A DNA stretch of 64,000 nucleotides from Pandoraea pulmonicola (GTDB lineage: Bacteria > Pseudomonadota > Gammaproteobacteria > Burkholderiales > Burkholderiaceae): the NCBI RefSeq assembly GCF_000815105.2, contig NZ_CP010310.2, positions 248,001 to 312,000 on the forward strand, given 5' to 3'. Under the pieces are notes generated by a model that was not told where the DNA came from, made no database searches, and worked only from the letters and a program-made list of their open reading frames with translations. The translations under genes were made by a program, and so were the position numbers. Of this stretch, positions 17,844-25,937 are shown in pieces. Every line of letters begins with the position of its first letter. Position 1 is the first letter of the stretch.

Positions 17844-18788
17844 CTACAAGTCGAGCACCAGCATGGGCGATTTGCTGCGCGAGCAGCACGGCAGGATCTG
17901 GTCGTTGGCCGCGCGCTCTTCGTCGGTCAGGTACACGTCGCGATGATCGGGCGTGCCGTCGATCACGCGCGTGAGGCAGGTGCCGCACACGCCTTGCTCG
18001 CACGACGTCTGCAGTTCCACGCCCTGCGCGGCGAGTGCGGCGACGATGGTCTCGCCGGCCTTCACGTCGACCACGCGGCCGCTCGAATGAAGCTTCACCT
18101 GGAACGGCCGGTCGTCATCGGTATCCGTCTGTGCGGGTGCGGCGAAGTATTCGCGGTGCACGTTGCCTTCGGGCCACTGGGCCGCTTCGGCGCGCGCGAG
18201 CACCGCTTCGATGAAACCGGTGGGGCCACATACGTACAGATGCTTGCCACTGGAGGGCTGCGCGAGAATCGCATCGAGGTCGGCGCGCTCGCCTTCGCTG
18301 TCGAAATAGAGACGCGTCCTTGCCGCGAGATCGTCCTGCGCGAAGCGATCGCGAAACGCGGTGCGCGCCGGTTCGCGCGTGCAGTAGTGCACCTCGAACG
18401 ATGCTTCGCTTGCGGCGAGCGCCTGTGCCATGCAGAGAATCGGGGTTATGCCGATGCCGCCCGCGAGGAGGATGCTGTGCGTCGCCTGCGCCGAGAGCGG
18501 GAAGTGATTGCGCGGCTCGCTGATCTCGACTTCGGCGCCGGCGGCGAGCGCATGCATCGCCACGGAGCCGCCGCGCGAGGCCGGGTCGCGCAGTACGCCA
18601 ACGCAATAGCGGTGCGTCTCGCCCGGCGCATTGCACAGCGAGTACTGCCGCACGAGTCCGCCGCCGAGCTGCACGTCGATGTGGGCCCCGGCCGTGAATG
18701 CCGGCAGCGGGCCGCCGTCGGCGCTCACGAACTCGAATTCGCAGATGTCGGTCGCGATATCGCGTCTGTTCGCCAGCCTGACTTTCAT
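17844..18788 (-). CDS. vanB: Ferredoxin reductase of a vanillate-type O-demethylase (VanB)
   Basis: A 314-residue phthalate dioxygenase reductase-type protein that passes electrons from NAD(P)H through FMN/FAD and a 2Fe-2S centre to the oxygenase VanA. Domains in order are the flavin domain (RQYSLCNAPGE near residue 48), the nucleotide domain (LLAGGIGITPILCMAQ, key part GGIGITP, and YVCGPTGF) and the C-terminal plant-type ferredoxin (CEQGVCGTCL plus a fourth Cys in LPCCSRS). The start overlaps the vanA stop by 4 bases. Substrate choice lies with VanA. Confidence 0.93.
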   Translation of the reverse strand: MKVRLANRRDIATDICEFEFVSADGGPLPAFTAGAHIDVQLGGGLVRQYSLCNAPGETHRYCVGVLRDPASRGGSVAMHALAAGAEVEISEPRNHFPLSAQATHSILLAGGIGITPILCMAQALAASEASFEVHYCTREPARTAFRDRFAQDDLAARTRLYFDSEGERADLDAILAQPSSGKHLYVCGPTGFIEAVLARAEAAQWPEGNVHREYFAAPAQTDTDDDRPFQVKLHSSGRVVDVKAGETIVAALAAQGVELQTSCEQGVCGTCLTRVIDGTPDHRDVYLTDEERAANDQILPCCSRSKSPMLVLDL

Positions 18789-19843
18789 GCCGCGCTCTCC
18801 ACGGTCGGCTTCGACGCGGCGCGCTCGGCCTCGATCAGACGATCGAGCACCTTGCGCGACTGCACGCCGCCGGCATCGATGTTGAGCTTGAGTATCTTCT
18901 TCTCCGGATATGCCGAGAGGTTGCGCTGCTGCGCTTCGAGCACTTCCTGGTCTTCGGCGAAGATACCGCCCTGGCCGCGCTTGATCGCGGCGGTCAGTTC
19001 GGCGTCCTGCGGCTTGAAGTTGCGCGCCATGCCCCAGAAGTACCAGATCGATTCTTCAGTTTCGGGCGTGATGAAGTCGACGACGATGCTGCCTGCCTTC
19101 TTGTCGGCGGGGGCCTCGTAACCGCCATGGCCCGCGTGCGCGACGCCCACTTCGATCATCACGTGGCTCGGCGGCGTGAAGCGGCAGATCTGCCAGCGGT
19201 CGCACGGCACCTGATCGTCCAGACCGTTCGCGCGCAGCGCGCTTGCCCAGAACGGCGGCGCCTTGATGTTCTCCATGTGGCGCGCGGTGATCACCATGTC
19301 GCCCTCGACGGTCGTCTTCGGCGGCGCCTCCTCGATCTCTTCCTGGCCGATGCTCGTCGCGTGCACGTAAGTCTCGTGCGTGAGATCCATCAGGTTGTCG
19401 ATCATCAGACGGTAATCGCACTTGATGTGGTACAGACCGCCGCCATAGGCCCACTGATCGCTCACCGCCCATTCCAGGTGCGGGATCTCGTCGGGGTTGG
19501 CGAGCGAGGCGTCGCCCGGCCAGACCCACACGAAACCGTAGCGCTCCACGCAGGGGTAGGCGCGCGTCTTCGGAAAGCCGCCCACGCGCTGGCCGACCAT
19601 CCTGGTGCACTTGCCGCCGCCGTCCACCGTCAGGCCGTGATAACCGCACACGAGGTGGCCGTCCTTCACGAAGCCCAGCGACAGGGCCGCGCCGCGGTGC
19701 GGGCAGAAGTCTTCGAGCGCGGCGACGTTGCCGTTCGCCTCGCGGAAGAAGACCATCGCTTCATTGCAGATCTTGCGGCCGAGCGGCTTGTCGGCGAACT
19801 CGTCCGGCGTGCAGGCCACGTACCAGGTGTTCTTGAGAAACAT
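18785..19843 (-). CDS. vanA: Rieske oxygenase of a vanillate/syringate-type O-demethylase (VanA)
   Basis: A 352-residue Rieske non-haem iron oxygenase that removes a methoxy methyl group as formaldehyde, giving a phenol. The Rieske centre is Cys47-His49 (CPHR) and Cys66-His69 (CGYHG). The mononuclear iron ligands are His156 and His161 in DNLMDLTHETYVH. The N-terminus FLKNTWYVACTPDEF is typical of VanA. AAGGAGA precedes the start. Family identity is strong, but VanA homologues act on vanillate, syringate, 3-O-methylgallate or veratrate. Its position beside a ring-cleavage system without LigC or LigI favours a methoxylated gallate precursor here. Confidence 0.92.
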   Translation of the reverse strand: MFLKNTWYVACTPDEFADKPLGRKICNEAMVFFREANGNVAALEDFCPHRGAALSLGFVKDGHLVCGYHGLTVDGGGKCTRMVGQRVGGFPKTRAYPCVERYGFVWVWPGDASLANPDEIPHLEWAVSDQWAYGGGLYHIKCDYRLMIDNLMDLTHETYVHATSIGQEEIEEAPPKTTVEGDMVITARHMENIKAPPFWASALRANGLDDQVPCDRWQICRFTPPSHVMIEVGVAHAGHGGYEAPADKKAGSIVVDFITPETEESIWYFWGMARNFKPQDAELTAAIKRGQGGIFAEDQEVLEAQQRNLSAYPEKKILKLNIDAGGVQSRKVLDRLIEAERAASKPTVESAA

Positions 19844-19942
19844 GATCGGTTGTCTCCTTGGCGCGCCTTCACGCGGCGCGCTCTCGTGTCGATGAGGGTG
19901 GAAAGTGATGAAAAACGGCCAATCGGTGGGGCGCGCCGACGC

Positions 19943-20611
19943 CTAGAGCAACTGCGCGCCCATGCTGTGCTCCTGTGTGACGATGTGCTCGCGGCACATG
20001 AACTCGGCCCGGTCGGGCTGGCGCGCCGCGATGGCCTCGACAATGGCGTGATGCTGACGGTGCGCGTACGCGATGATGTCCACGTACTGGCGTCGGTCCT
20101 CATGCCCGAACGCCACCGTGCGAGGCGCCACGAACGGCACGAGGTTGCAGCGCGCGATGAAGCCTTCGAGCAACGGATTACGCGCGCCGGTCACGAGCAG
20201 ATCGTGAAAGCGCGCATTGAGCGACGCGTAACCGATCTGCACTTCGGGCGTCATGGTGTGGCCGGCGAGCAGCGCGTCGCCCTCGGCCAGCAACTCGCGC
20301 AACTGCCGCAGCAACTCGGCGCCGGCGCCCTTCTCGGCGAGCAGTCGCGCGGCATAACCCTCGAGCGCGCCGCGCAGATGCAGCGCCTCGACGCTCTCTT
20401 CGCGCGTGTGCGCCCGGACCGCGTAGCCGCGCTGCCCGGCGCGCACGACCAGTCCTTCTTCCGCGAGCACCGGCAGCGCCTGGCGCACCGGCATGCGCGA
20501 CACACCCAACTGCTCGGCGAGCTTGGCCTCGGCCAGCCGCTCGCCCGGCGCGAGCTCACCCTTGAGGATCATCTCGCGCAATTGAACCGTCGTCGGCGTG
20601 GGGTGCAGCAT
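19943..20611 (-). CDS. vanR: GntR-family regulator with FCD domain, VanR-like
   Basis: A 222-residue regulator. The N-terminal winged helix-turn-helix includes LKGELAPGERLAEAKLAEQLG and SRMPVRQALPVL (key part GVSRMPVRQAL). The C-terminal FCD ligand domain has the metal-binding histidine pattern around NARFHDLL and HRQHHAIVEAI. The start at 20611 follows AAGGAA; the frame extends upstream but with no better site. vanA follows 99 bases later on the same strand. GGATCC-centred operators lie between this gene and ligB. VanR proteins are usually repressors released by vanillate, so a related aromatic acid is the probable ligand. Confidence 0.88.
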   Translation of the reverse strand: MLHPTPTTVQLREMILKGELAPGERLAEAKLAEQLGVSRMPVRQALPVLAEEGLVVRAGQRGYAVRAHTREESVEALHLRGALEGYAARLLAEKGAGAELLRQLRELLAEGDALLAGHTMTPEVQIGYASLNARFHDLLVTGARNPLLEGFIARCNLVPFVAPRTVAFGHEDRRQYVDIIAYAHRQHHAIVEAIAARQPDRAEFMCREHIVTQEHSMGAQLL

Positions 20612-20667
20612 GCGTTTCCTTTCGTTCGATGGGGGCCTGCCGGTCACGTCCGTCCCGGCTCTTTTTC

Positions 20668-20685
20668 ATTATGGGATCCCGTAAT
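20668..20685. promoter_or_regulatory. Operator 1, GGGATCCC-centred palindrome
   Basis: ATTATGGGATCCCGTAAT is an 18-bp near-perfect palindrome (one mismatched pair) between vanR and ligB. VanR-type GntR regulators are known to bind GGATCC-centred palindromes such as ATTGGATCCAAT. It lies 57 bases upstream of vanR and probably controls that gene. Confidence 0.75.
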
Positions 20686-20721
20686 GGCAAAACGCATCAG
20701 TAAATACCCTGCTTTATGCAC

Positions 20722-20737
20722 ATATGGGATCCCGGAT
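20722..20737. promoter_or_regulatory. Operator 2, GGGATCCC-centred palindrome
   Basis: ATATGGGATCCCGGAT repeats the core of operator 1. The two centres are 53 bp apart, close to five helical turns, so two dimers would sit on the same DNA face. A possible -10 (CATAAA at 20751) would place its -35 inside this operator, consistent with repression of ligBA. Confidence 0.75.
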
Positions 20738-20815
20738 AGACTCGGCGCTGCATAAATGCGGGTGCTTTCATCCCTTGCACCCGGGCATCACAAGACAAGA
20801 GACGGAGACGAAAGC

Positions 20816-21658
20816 GTGGCAAAGATCATTGGGGGGATCGGGACATCGCACGTGCCGACCATCGGCGTGGCGTACGACAAGGGCAAACAGCAGGATCCCG
20901 CGTGGGCGCCGCTGTTCCAGGGCTATGAGCCGGTGGCGAAGTGGCTGGCCGAGAAGCAGGCCGATGTGCTGGTTTTTTTCTACAACGACCATGCCACCAC
21001 GTTCTTTTTCGACATGTACCCGACCTTCGCGCTGGGCGTGGGCGAGTCGTTCCCGATCGCCGACGAGGGCGCGGGGCTGCGTCCGCTGCCACCGATCCGG
21101 GGCGACGTGGCGCTGCAGGCGCATATCGCCGAGTCGCTCGTGAACGACGAGTTCGACATCACCGTGTTTCAGGACAAGCCGATCGATCACGGCTGCGCTT
21201 CGCCGCTGCCGCTGCTCTGGCCGCACAAGCCGGACTGGCCGGGTACCGTGGTGCCGATCGCGATCAACGTGCTGCAGTATCCGCTGCCGACCGGCCGCCG
21301 TTGCTATCGACTGGGGCAGGCCGTGCGACGCGCCATCGAGTCGTATCCGGAGGATCTGCGAGTGGTCGTTGTCGGCACGGGCGGACTGTCGCATCAGATC
21401 CACGGCGAACGCGCGGGTTACAACGACGAGGCCTGGGATCGCGAATTCCTGGAACTGCTCGAACATCAACCCGAGACGCTCGCCGAACTCAGGCATGTGG
21501 ACTACGTGGAGCGCGGCGGCGCCGAGAGCGTCGAGCAGATCATGTGGCTGTCGATGCGTGGTGCGCTCGGCGCGCGCATCCGTCGCATCCACCTGAACTA
21601 TTACCTGGCGACGACCACGGCGATGACCGTCGCGCTGTACGAGGAGGAGGCCGCATGA
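20816..21658 (+). CDS. ligB: Class III extradiol ring-cleavage dioxygenase, catalytic (LigB-type) subunit
   Basis: The catalytic subunit of a two-subunit 4,5-dioxygenase acting on protocatechuate-like compounds (protocatechuate, gallate or 3-O-methylgallate). With the GTG start at 20816, the iron ligands fall at His12 (GTSHVP), His59 (YNDHATTFF) and Glu240, matching His12, His61 and Glu242 of Sphingobium LigB. His193 (GGLSHQIHG) matches the catalytic His195. The protein is 280 residues, slightly shorter than LigB. ligA overlaps its stop by 4 bases. Expression is probably VanR-controlled through the upstream operators. The natural substrate is discussed in the findings. Confidence 0.92.
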   Translation: MAKIIGGIGTSHVPTIGVAYDKGKQQDPAWAPLFQGYEPVAKWLAEKQADVLVFFYNDHATTFFFDMYPTFALGVGESFPIADEGAGLRPLPPIRGDVALQAHIAESLVNDEFDITVFQDKPIDHGCASPLPLLWPHKPDWPGTVVPIAINVLQYPLPTGRRCYRLGQAVRRAIESYPEDLRVVVVGTGGLSHQIHGERAGYNDEAWDREFLELLEHQPETLAELRHVDYVERGGAESVEQIMWLSMRGALGARIRRIHLNYYLATTTAMTVALYEEEAA

Positions 21659-22014
21659 ATCCGCAACTCGAAGGCATCGAGGCGATCACCGGCACGTATG
21701 CGTTCGATTTGCGCATCAGCAATCGCACGCTCAAGCTCAATCGCTTCTTCTGGCACATGATTCGCGCCGAGCACCGCGCGACGTACCTCGCCGATCCCGT
21801 CGCGGCCATGACCCAAGCCGGCCTCACTTCCGAAGAGCAGGCGATGGTGCAGGCGCAGGACTGGCTCGGGCTCGTGCGTCACGGCGTGAACTTCTTCGTG
21901 CTGGAGAAGTTCGCCCGCGTGGTGCGCAAGACCAATCTCGAGGTGTACGCGCTCATGCGCGGAGAAACGCTCGACGCGTTCATGGCGACCCGGCGCGTGC
22001 CGACGATGCGTTAA
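21655..22014 (+). CDS. ligA: 4,5-dioxygenase alpha (LigA-type) subunit
   Basis: The small helical subunit of 119 residues that covers the active site of the class III dioxygenase. Typical features are GTYAFDLRISNRTLKLNRFFW (key part LKLNRFFW) and LTSEEQAMVQAQDW, LVRHGVNFFVLEKFAR. GAGGAGG precedes the ATG, which overlaps the ligB stop (ATGA), so the two subunits are translationally coupled. In P. putida GalA and Sphingobium DesB the two domains are fused; here they are separate as in LigAB. Confidence 0.93.
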   Translation: MNPQLEGIEAITGTYAFDLRISNRTLKLNRFFWHMIRAEHRATYLADPVAAMTQAGLTSEEQAMVQAQDWLGLVRHGVNFFVLEKFARVVRKTNLEVYALMRGETLDAFMATRRVPTMR

Positions 22015-22035
22015 GCGCTCCAGAGCCCCACTCGC

Positions 22036-23421
22036 ATGTCGGTCGACACCAGCATCAGTCTCACCACCGCGTCAGCGCCATCGTCCGCTCCGTCCGCTTC
22101 GTCGGCGATGTCGGCATCGGCGAGCGCGCGGCTCGGTTGCCACGAGCGCGGCACGTGGAGCCGCGCGCCAGAGAACAACGACGCCACGCTGCTGTACCGC
22201 AAGCTGCGCGGCCTGCGCGCCATGGTCGCGGTGCTCGAATGCGATTCGGTCGCGCGCGCGGCGCGCATGCTGCATCTCTCGCAGTCGGCGGTTGCGCGCT
22301 CGATCACCGACATCGAGACGGAGCTCGGCTTCCCGCTCTTTCACCGCAGCGGTCGTGGCCTGATTCCGAATGCGGCCGGCCAACGCCTGGGCGTGCGTGC
22401 GACGCGTGCGCTCGCCGAGTTGGCCAACGGATACCGCGAAGCGTTTGCCGCCACGGCGTCGCACGCCGACGGCGGCGCCCGGGCGGCGAGCCGCTTTGCC
22501 GCCGTCGTCGCACCGCAGCAGCTCACCAGCTTCATCGCGGTGGCGGAGCTTGGCAGCGGCCCGCTCGCGGCAAGCCGTCTGCAATGCTCGCAGCCGACGA
22601 TTCAGCGCAACCTCGATCAACTCGAAGACCTCATCGGCATCAAGCTGTTCCGGCGCACGCCGCGCGGCACGCGCCTGACCGACGAGGCGCTGGCGTTGCT
22701 CGGTCCCGTCAAGCGCGCACTCGCCGAACTGGCGATCGCCGAGGACGAGCTCGCCCCATTCGGCGGACGTCAGCAGGGCACGGTGATCGTGGCGGCGCTG
22801 CCGCTCTCGAGCGGCTTTCTCCTGCCCAAGGCGATCGACAGCCTGCTGCACAAGTCGCCGTATCTCACGGTCACGGTTGTCGACGGCACGTACGAGGCGC
22901 TCGTTCGCCAGTTGCGTCAGGCGGACGTGGACATGATCGTCGGTGCCCTGCGCGCCAACGACGTGCCGCCGGACATGCGGCAGGAGGCACTGTTCGAAGA
23001 CCATCTGTCGGTCGTGGCGCGCGCGGATCACCCGTGTCTGTCGCTGGGCCGCTCGCCCACGCTCGCCGAGCTGGCGCAGTACGGCTGGGTGAGTCCGCTG
23101 CCGTGCACGCCTGCGCGCGGCGTGTTCGAGCGCGTCTTTCAGGCGGAAGGTCTGTCGTTGCCGCAAACCCAGGTGCAAGCGAGCAGTTCTCCGGTGGTGC
23201 GCGGTTTGCTGTCGTCGAGCGACCGGCTCGCGCTGCTCTCGCCGGTGCAGATCACTTCGGAGTTGCGCACGGGCGAACTGGCGGTGGTGCCGGTGACGCT
23301 GCAGCATGCGCGCCGCGCCATCGGCGTGGCCACGCGTCGCGATGGCCTGCTCTCGCCGGCCGCGGAGCAATTGCTCGACGAGTTGCGCGCGCTCGCACCG
23401 ACGATGCAGCACCCGACGTAA
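22036..23421 (+). CDS. LysR-family regulator with two consecutive DNA-binding domains
   Basis: A 461-residue regulator, about 150 residues longer than normal LysR proteins. After a Ser/Ala-rich N-terminus (1-30), the first LysR-type winged helix-turn-helix spans about 52-125 (RAARMLHLSQSAVARSITDIE, key part HLSQSAVARS; then GFPLFHRSGRG). A second spans about 156-220 (ASRLQCSQPTIQRNLDQLED, then IKLFRRTPRGTRLTDEA). Only one effector domain follows, starting QQGTVIVAALPLSSGFLLP (key part GTVIVAALPL). The gene lies 21 bases after ligA on the same strand, so it is probably in the same operon and likely activates the catabolic genes. The duplication is plainly visible; its purpose is unknown. Confidence 0.9.
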   Translation: MSVDTSISLTTASAPSSAPSASSAMSASASARLGCHERGTWSRAPENNDATLLYRKLRGLRAMVAVLECDSVARAARMLHLSQSAVARSITDIETELGFPLFHRSGRGLIPNAAGQRLGVRATRALAELANGYREAFAATASHADGGARAASRFAAVVAPQQLTSFIAVAELGSGPLAASRLQCSQPTIQRNLDQLEDLIGIKLFRRTPRGTRLTDEALALLGPVKRALAELAIAEDELAPFGGRQQGTVIVAALPLSSGFLLPKAIDSLLHKSPYLTVTVVDGTYEALVRQLRQADVDMIVGALRANDVPPDMRQEALFEDHLSVVARADHPCLSLGRSPTLAELAQYGWVSPLPCTPARGVFERVFQAEGLSLPQTQVQASSSPVVRGLLSSSDRLALLSPVQITSELRTGELAVVPVTLQHARRAIGVATRRDGLLSPAAEQLLDELRALAPTMQHPT

Positions 23422-23805
23422 ATCCCGCGTCACGGGCGCGACGAGCGCGGCGAAAATCGCCGGATTCGCCATGAGTTGCATGACGCTCCGCATGGCGTCG
23501 CGCGAGTTTTTCCCGGCGCGCGACGCGTTCTGACGACCTCCCGCCCGGCCTTGTGCGACGGGCGTTTCGGCGCGGGAACGAAAGGCGTCCCGCTACGCGA
23601 AATTTCGCTCACAAGGCGCGTCACATTACGTAGGGGAAATCTCGGGGATATACGAAAAACGCAACGCTCGACGCGGGACTTTCATTCGACGTCGCCATTT
23701 CGGCTGCCTAAGCTGTTCCGGACATCATCGAGAAGGCTCGCCACCCCCCGGCGCGCCTCATCGGAAAAACGGAGCGGCGCGCGACGCCGACGAGGAGACG
23801 ACACC
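23422..23805. other. Intergenic region upstream of the Liv-type ABC operon
   Basis: There is no convincing gene in these 384 bases. A perfect 12-bp palindrome GCGAAATTTCGC lies at 23597-23608 and may be an operator. The break in the otherwise tightly packed cluster suggests that the ABC-gal operon has its own promoter here, but no clear -35/-10 pair was identified. Confidence 0.45.
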
Positions 23806-25014
23806 ATGATGAAGCGCCACCTGTGGCTCGCTGTGGCACTCGCGAGCGTTTGCCAATTCACCGCCGTTCCCATCATTTCGGCGGCCCGTGCCGAAGAGGT
23901 CAAGATCGGCGTGCTGGGACTGTTTTCCGGTTCGGCCTCATGGTGGGGCACCGAGTACCGCCGCGGCCTCAACCTGTGGATGGAGCAGAACAAGGGCAAG
24001 GTCGGTGACGACACGCTCGTGCTGCTCGAGCGCGACGAAGGCGGCGTGAACCCGCAACGCACGCGTCAGCTCGCCCAGGAACTCGTGGTGCGGGACCAGG
24101 TGCAGTACCTGTTCGGCGGCTCGTACACCCCGAACGTGCTGGCGATGGCCGACGTGGCCAACCAGACCAGGACGCCGCTCGTGATCGGCAACTCGGGCAC
24201 GTCGAGCGTCACGCTCAAGTCGCCATACTTCGTGCGCACCGGCTTCACGCAGTGGACCGTGAGCGTGCCACTCGTCCAGTACGCCGCGAGCAAGGGCGTC
24301 AAGAACGCGGCCATCGTGGTCGCCGACTTCGCCACGGGCTACGACGCCATCGACGCCTACTCGGAGACCTTCAAGAAGGCCGGCGGCACGATCAGCGCCG
24401 AAGTGAAGGTGCCGCTGGGCACCACGGACTTCTCCAGCTACCTGCAGCGCGTGCGCGACGCCAAGCCGCAGGCCGTCTTCATGTTCATGCCCGTCGGTCC
24501 GATGTCGGCAGGCTTCGTCAAGGCGTTCAAGGAGCGCGAACTCGACAAGGCGGGCATTCAGCTCTTCGCCACGACGGAGACGATGGAGTCGGATCTGCCC
24601 GCCATCGGCGACAGCGCGCTGGGCACCATCACCGCGTTGCACTACTCGCCGTTCCTCGACACGCCGGAGAACAACACGTTCCTGAAGGCCTACAAGGCCA
24701 AGTACGGTGCGGGTGCGCTGCCGTCGATCGCTTCGGTGGCGGCCTACGATTCGATGACGCTCATCGCTCAGATGATCAAGGCGACCAAGGGCAAGAAGGA
24801 CGCGGACAAGGCGATCGCCGCCGTGAAGAGCTACAGCTGGACGAGCCCCCGCGGTCCGGTGTCGATCGATCCGAAGACGCGCGAGATCGTCCAGAACGTG
24901 TACATCCGCCGCGTGGAGACCATTGACGGCAAGCTCGGCAACAAGCCCGTCGAGACCTACAAGTCGGTGGCGGAGCCGTGGCATCAGAGCCACCCGCAGG
25001 TGGCCGCCAAGTAA
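23806..25014 (+). CDS. Periplasmic substrate-binding protein of a branched-chain amino-acid-type ABC importer
   Basis: A 402-residue type I periplasmic binding protein. A signal peptide (MMKRHLWLAVALASV to about residue 29) precedes the mature start EEVKIGVLGLFSGSASWWG. The fold signature continues with GRs replaced by EYRRGLNLWMEQNKG, FGGSYTPNVLAMADVANQ (key part GGSYTPNV) and TGFTQWTVSVPLVQYA. Members of this family bind not only amino acids but also aromatic acids such as benzoates and phenylpropanoids. The gene heads the transporter set inside an aromatic operon, so an aromatic acid ligand is likely. CGAGGAGACG precedes the start. Confidence 0.9.
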   Translation: MMKRHLWLAVALASVCQFTAVPIISAARAEEVKIGVLGLFSGSASWWGTEYRRGLNLWMEQNKGKVGDDTLVLLERDEGGVNPQRTRQLAQELVVRDQVQYLFGGSYTPNVLAMADVANQTRTPLVIGNSGTSSVTLKSPYFVRTGFTQWTVSVPLVQYAASKGVKNAAIVVADFATGYDAIDAYSETFKKAGGTISAEVKVPLGTTDFSSYLQRVRDAKPQAVFMFMPVGPMSAGFVKAFKERELDKAGIQLFATTETMESDLPAIGDSALGTITALHYSPFLDTPENNTFLKAYKAKYGAGALPSIASVAAYDSMTLIAQMIKATKGKKDADKAIAAVKSYSWTSPRGPVSIDPKTREIVQNVYIRRVETIDGKLGNKPVETYKSVAEPWHQSHPQVAAK

Positions 25015-25051
25015 GGCGGGCGACGTCGTTCAGTTCGTTCGGTAATTCCTC

Positions 25052-25924
25052 ATGACGCAATCGCTTGCCACTTTCCTGTCATTGTCGATCGACGGCGTGG
25101 CCTACGGGATGCTGCTGTTTCTCATCTCCGTGGGTCTCACGGTCACGCTGGGCGTGATGCGCGTGGTCAATCTCGCGCACTCCGCCTTCGCCATGATCGG
25201 CGGCTATTTCACGCTTTGGGCCATGCAGCGCGCCGGCCTCGATTTCTTCGTCGCGCTGCTCGTCGGCGTCGCGGGCACCATGGTGCTCGGGGCGATTCTG
25301 GAGCGCACGCTGTATCGCTGGGTCTACACGGCCAACGGTCTGGGGCAGTTGCTCATGACGATCGGCCTCGCGTTCATCATCTGCGCGATTGCCAAACATC
25401 TCGCCGGTACCGAATTGCAGACGATTCCGGTGCCGCAGGGGCTGCGCGGCACGTGGGATTTCGGCGCCTTCTCGGTGTCGGTGTATCGCATCTTCGCGCT
25501 GGTGTGCAGCGCGGTCGTGGCCCTCGGTATCTGGTGGGGGCTCGAGCGCACGCCGTTCGGCGCGAAGCTGCGCGCGGCCGTCGACAATCCGCGCATGGCG
25601 CGCTGCGTCGGCATCGACGTGCCGCTCGTGTTCTCGATCACGTTCGCCATCGGTTGCGGTCTGTCGGGTCTTGGCGGCGCGCTGTCGAGCCAGATCCTGC
25701 CGCTCGAACCGTACTACGGCCTGAAGTACCTGGTGCTCGTGCTGATCGTGGTCGCCGCGGGCGGTCTGGGCAGCCTGCGCGGCTCGCTCTATGCGGGGCT
25801 GCTGCTGGGGCTCATCGACACGCTCGGCCGCTACTACGTGCCGGCGCTCGGCGCCTTCATGATCTACCTGGCCGTGCTGGCCATTCTGCTGATCCGCCCG
25901 CAAGGGTTGGTCGGTCGCGCCTGA
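25052..25924 (+). CDS. livH: LivH-type ABC permease
   Basis: A 290-residue inner-membrane permease with about eight helices. The family motifs are VSVGLTVTLGVMRVVNLAHS (key part LGVMRVVNLAH), RAAVDNPRMARCVGIDV (cytoplasmic coupling loop) and GLGSLRGSLYAGLLLGLI (key part GGLGSLRGS). It pairs with the LivM-type permease encoded next. The transporter's cargo is inferred from the surrounding aromatic genes. Confidence 0.93.
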   Translation: MTQSLATFLSLSIDGVAYGMLLFLISVGLTVTLGVMRVVNLAHSAFAMIGGYFTLWAMQRAGLDFFVALLVGVAGTMVLGAILERTLYRWVYTANGLGQLLMTIGLAFIICAIAKHLAGTELQTIPVPQGLRGTWDFGAFSVSVYRIFALVCSAVVALGIWWGLERTPFGAKLRAAVDNPRMARCVGIDVPLVFSITFAIGCGLSGLGGALSSQILPLEPYYGLKYLVLVLIVVAAGGLGSLRGSLYAGLLLGLIDTLGRYYVPALGAFMIYLAVLAILLIRPQGLVGRA

Positions 25925-25937
25925 GCGGAGGGTGACG

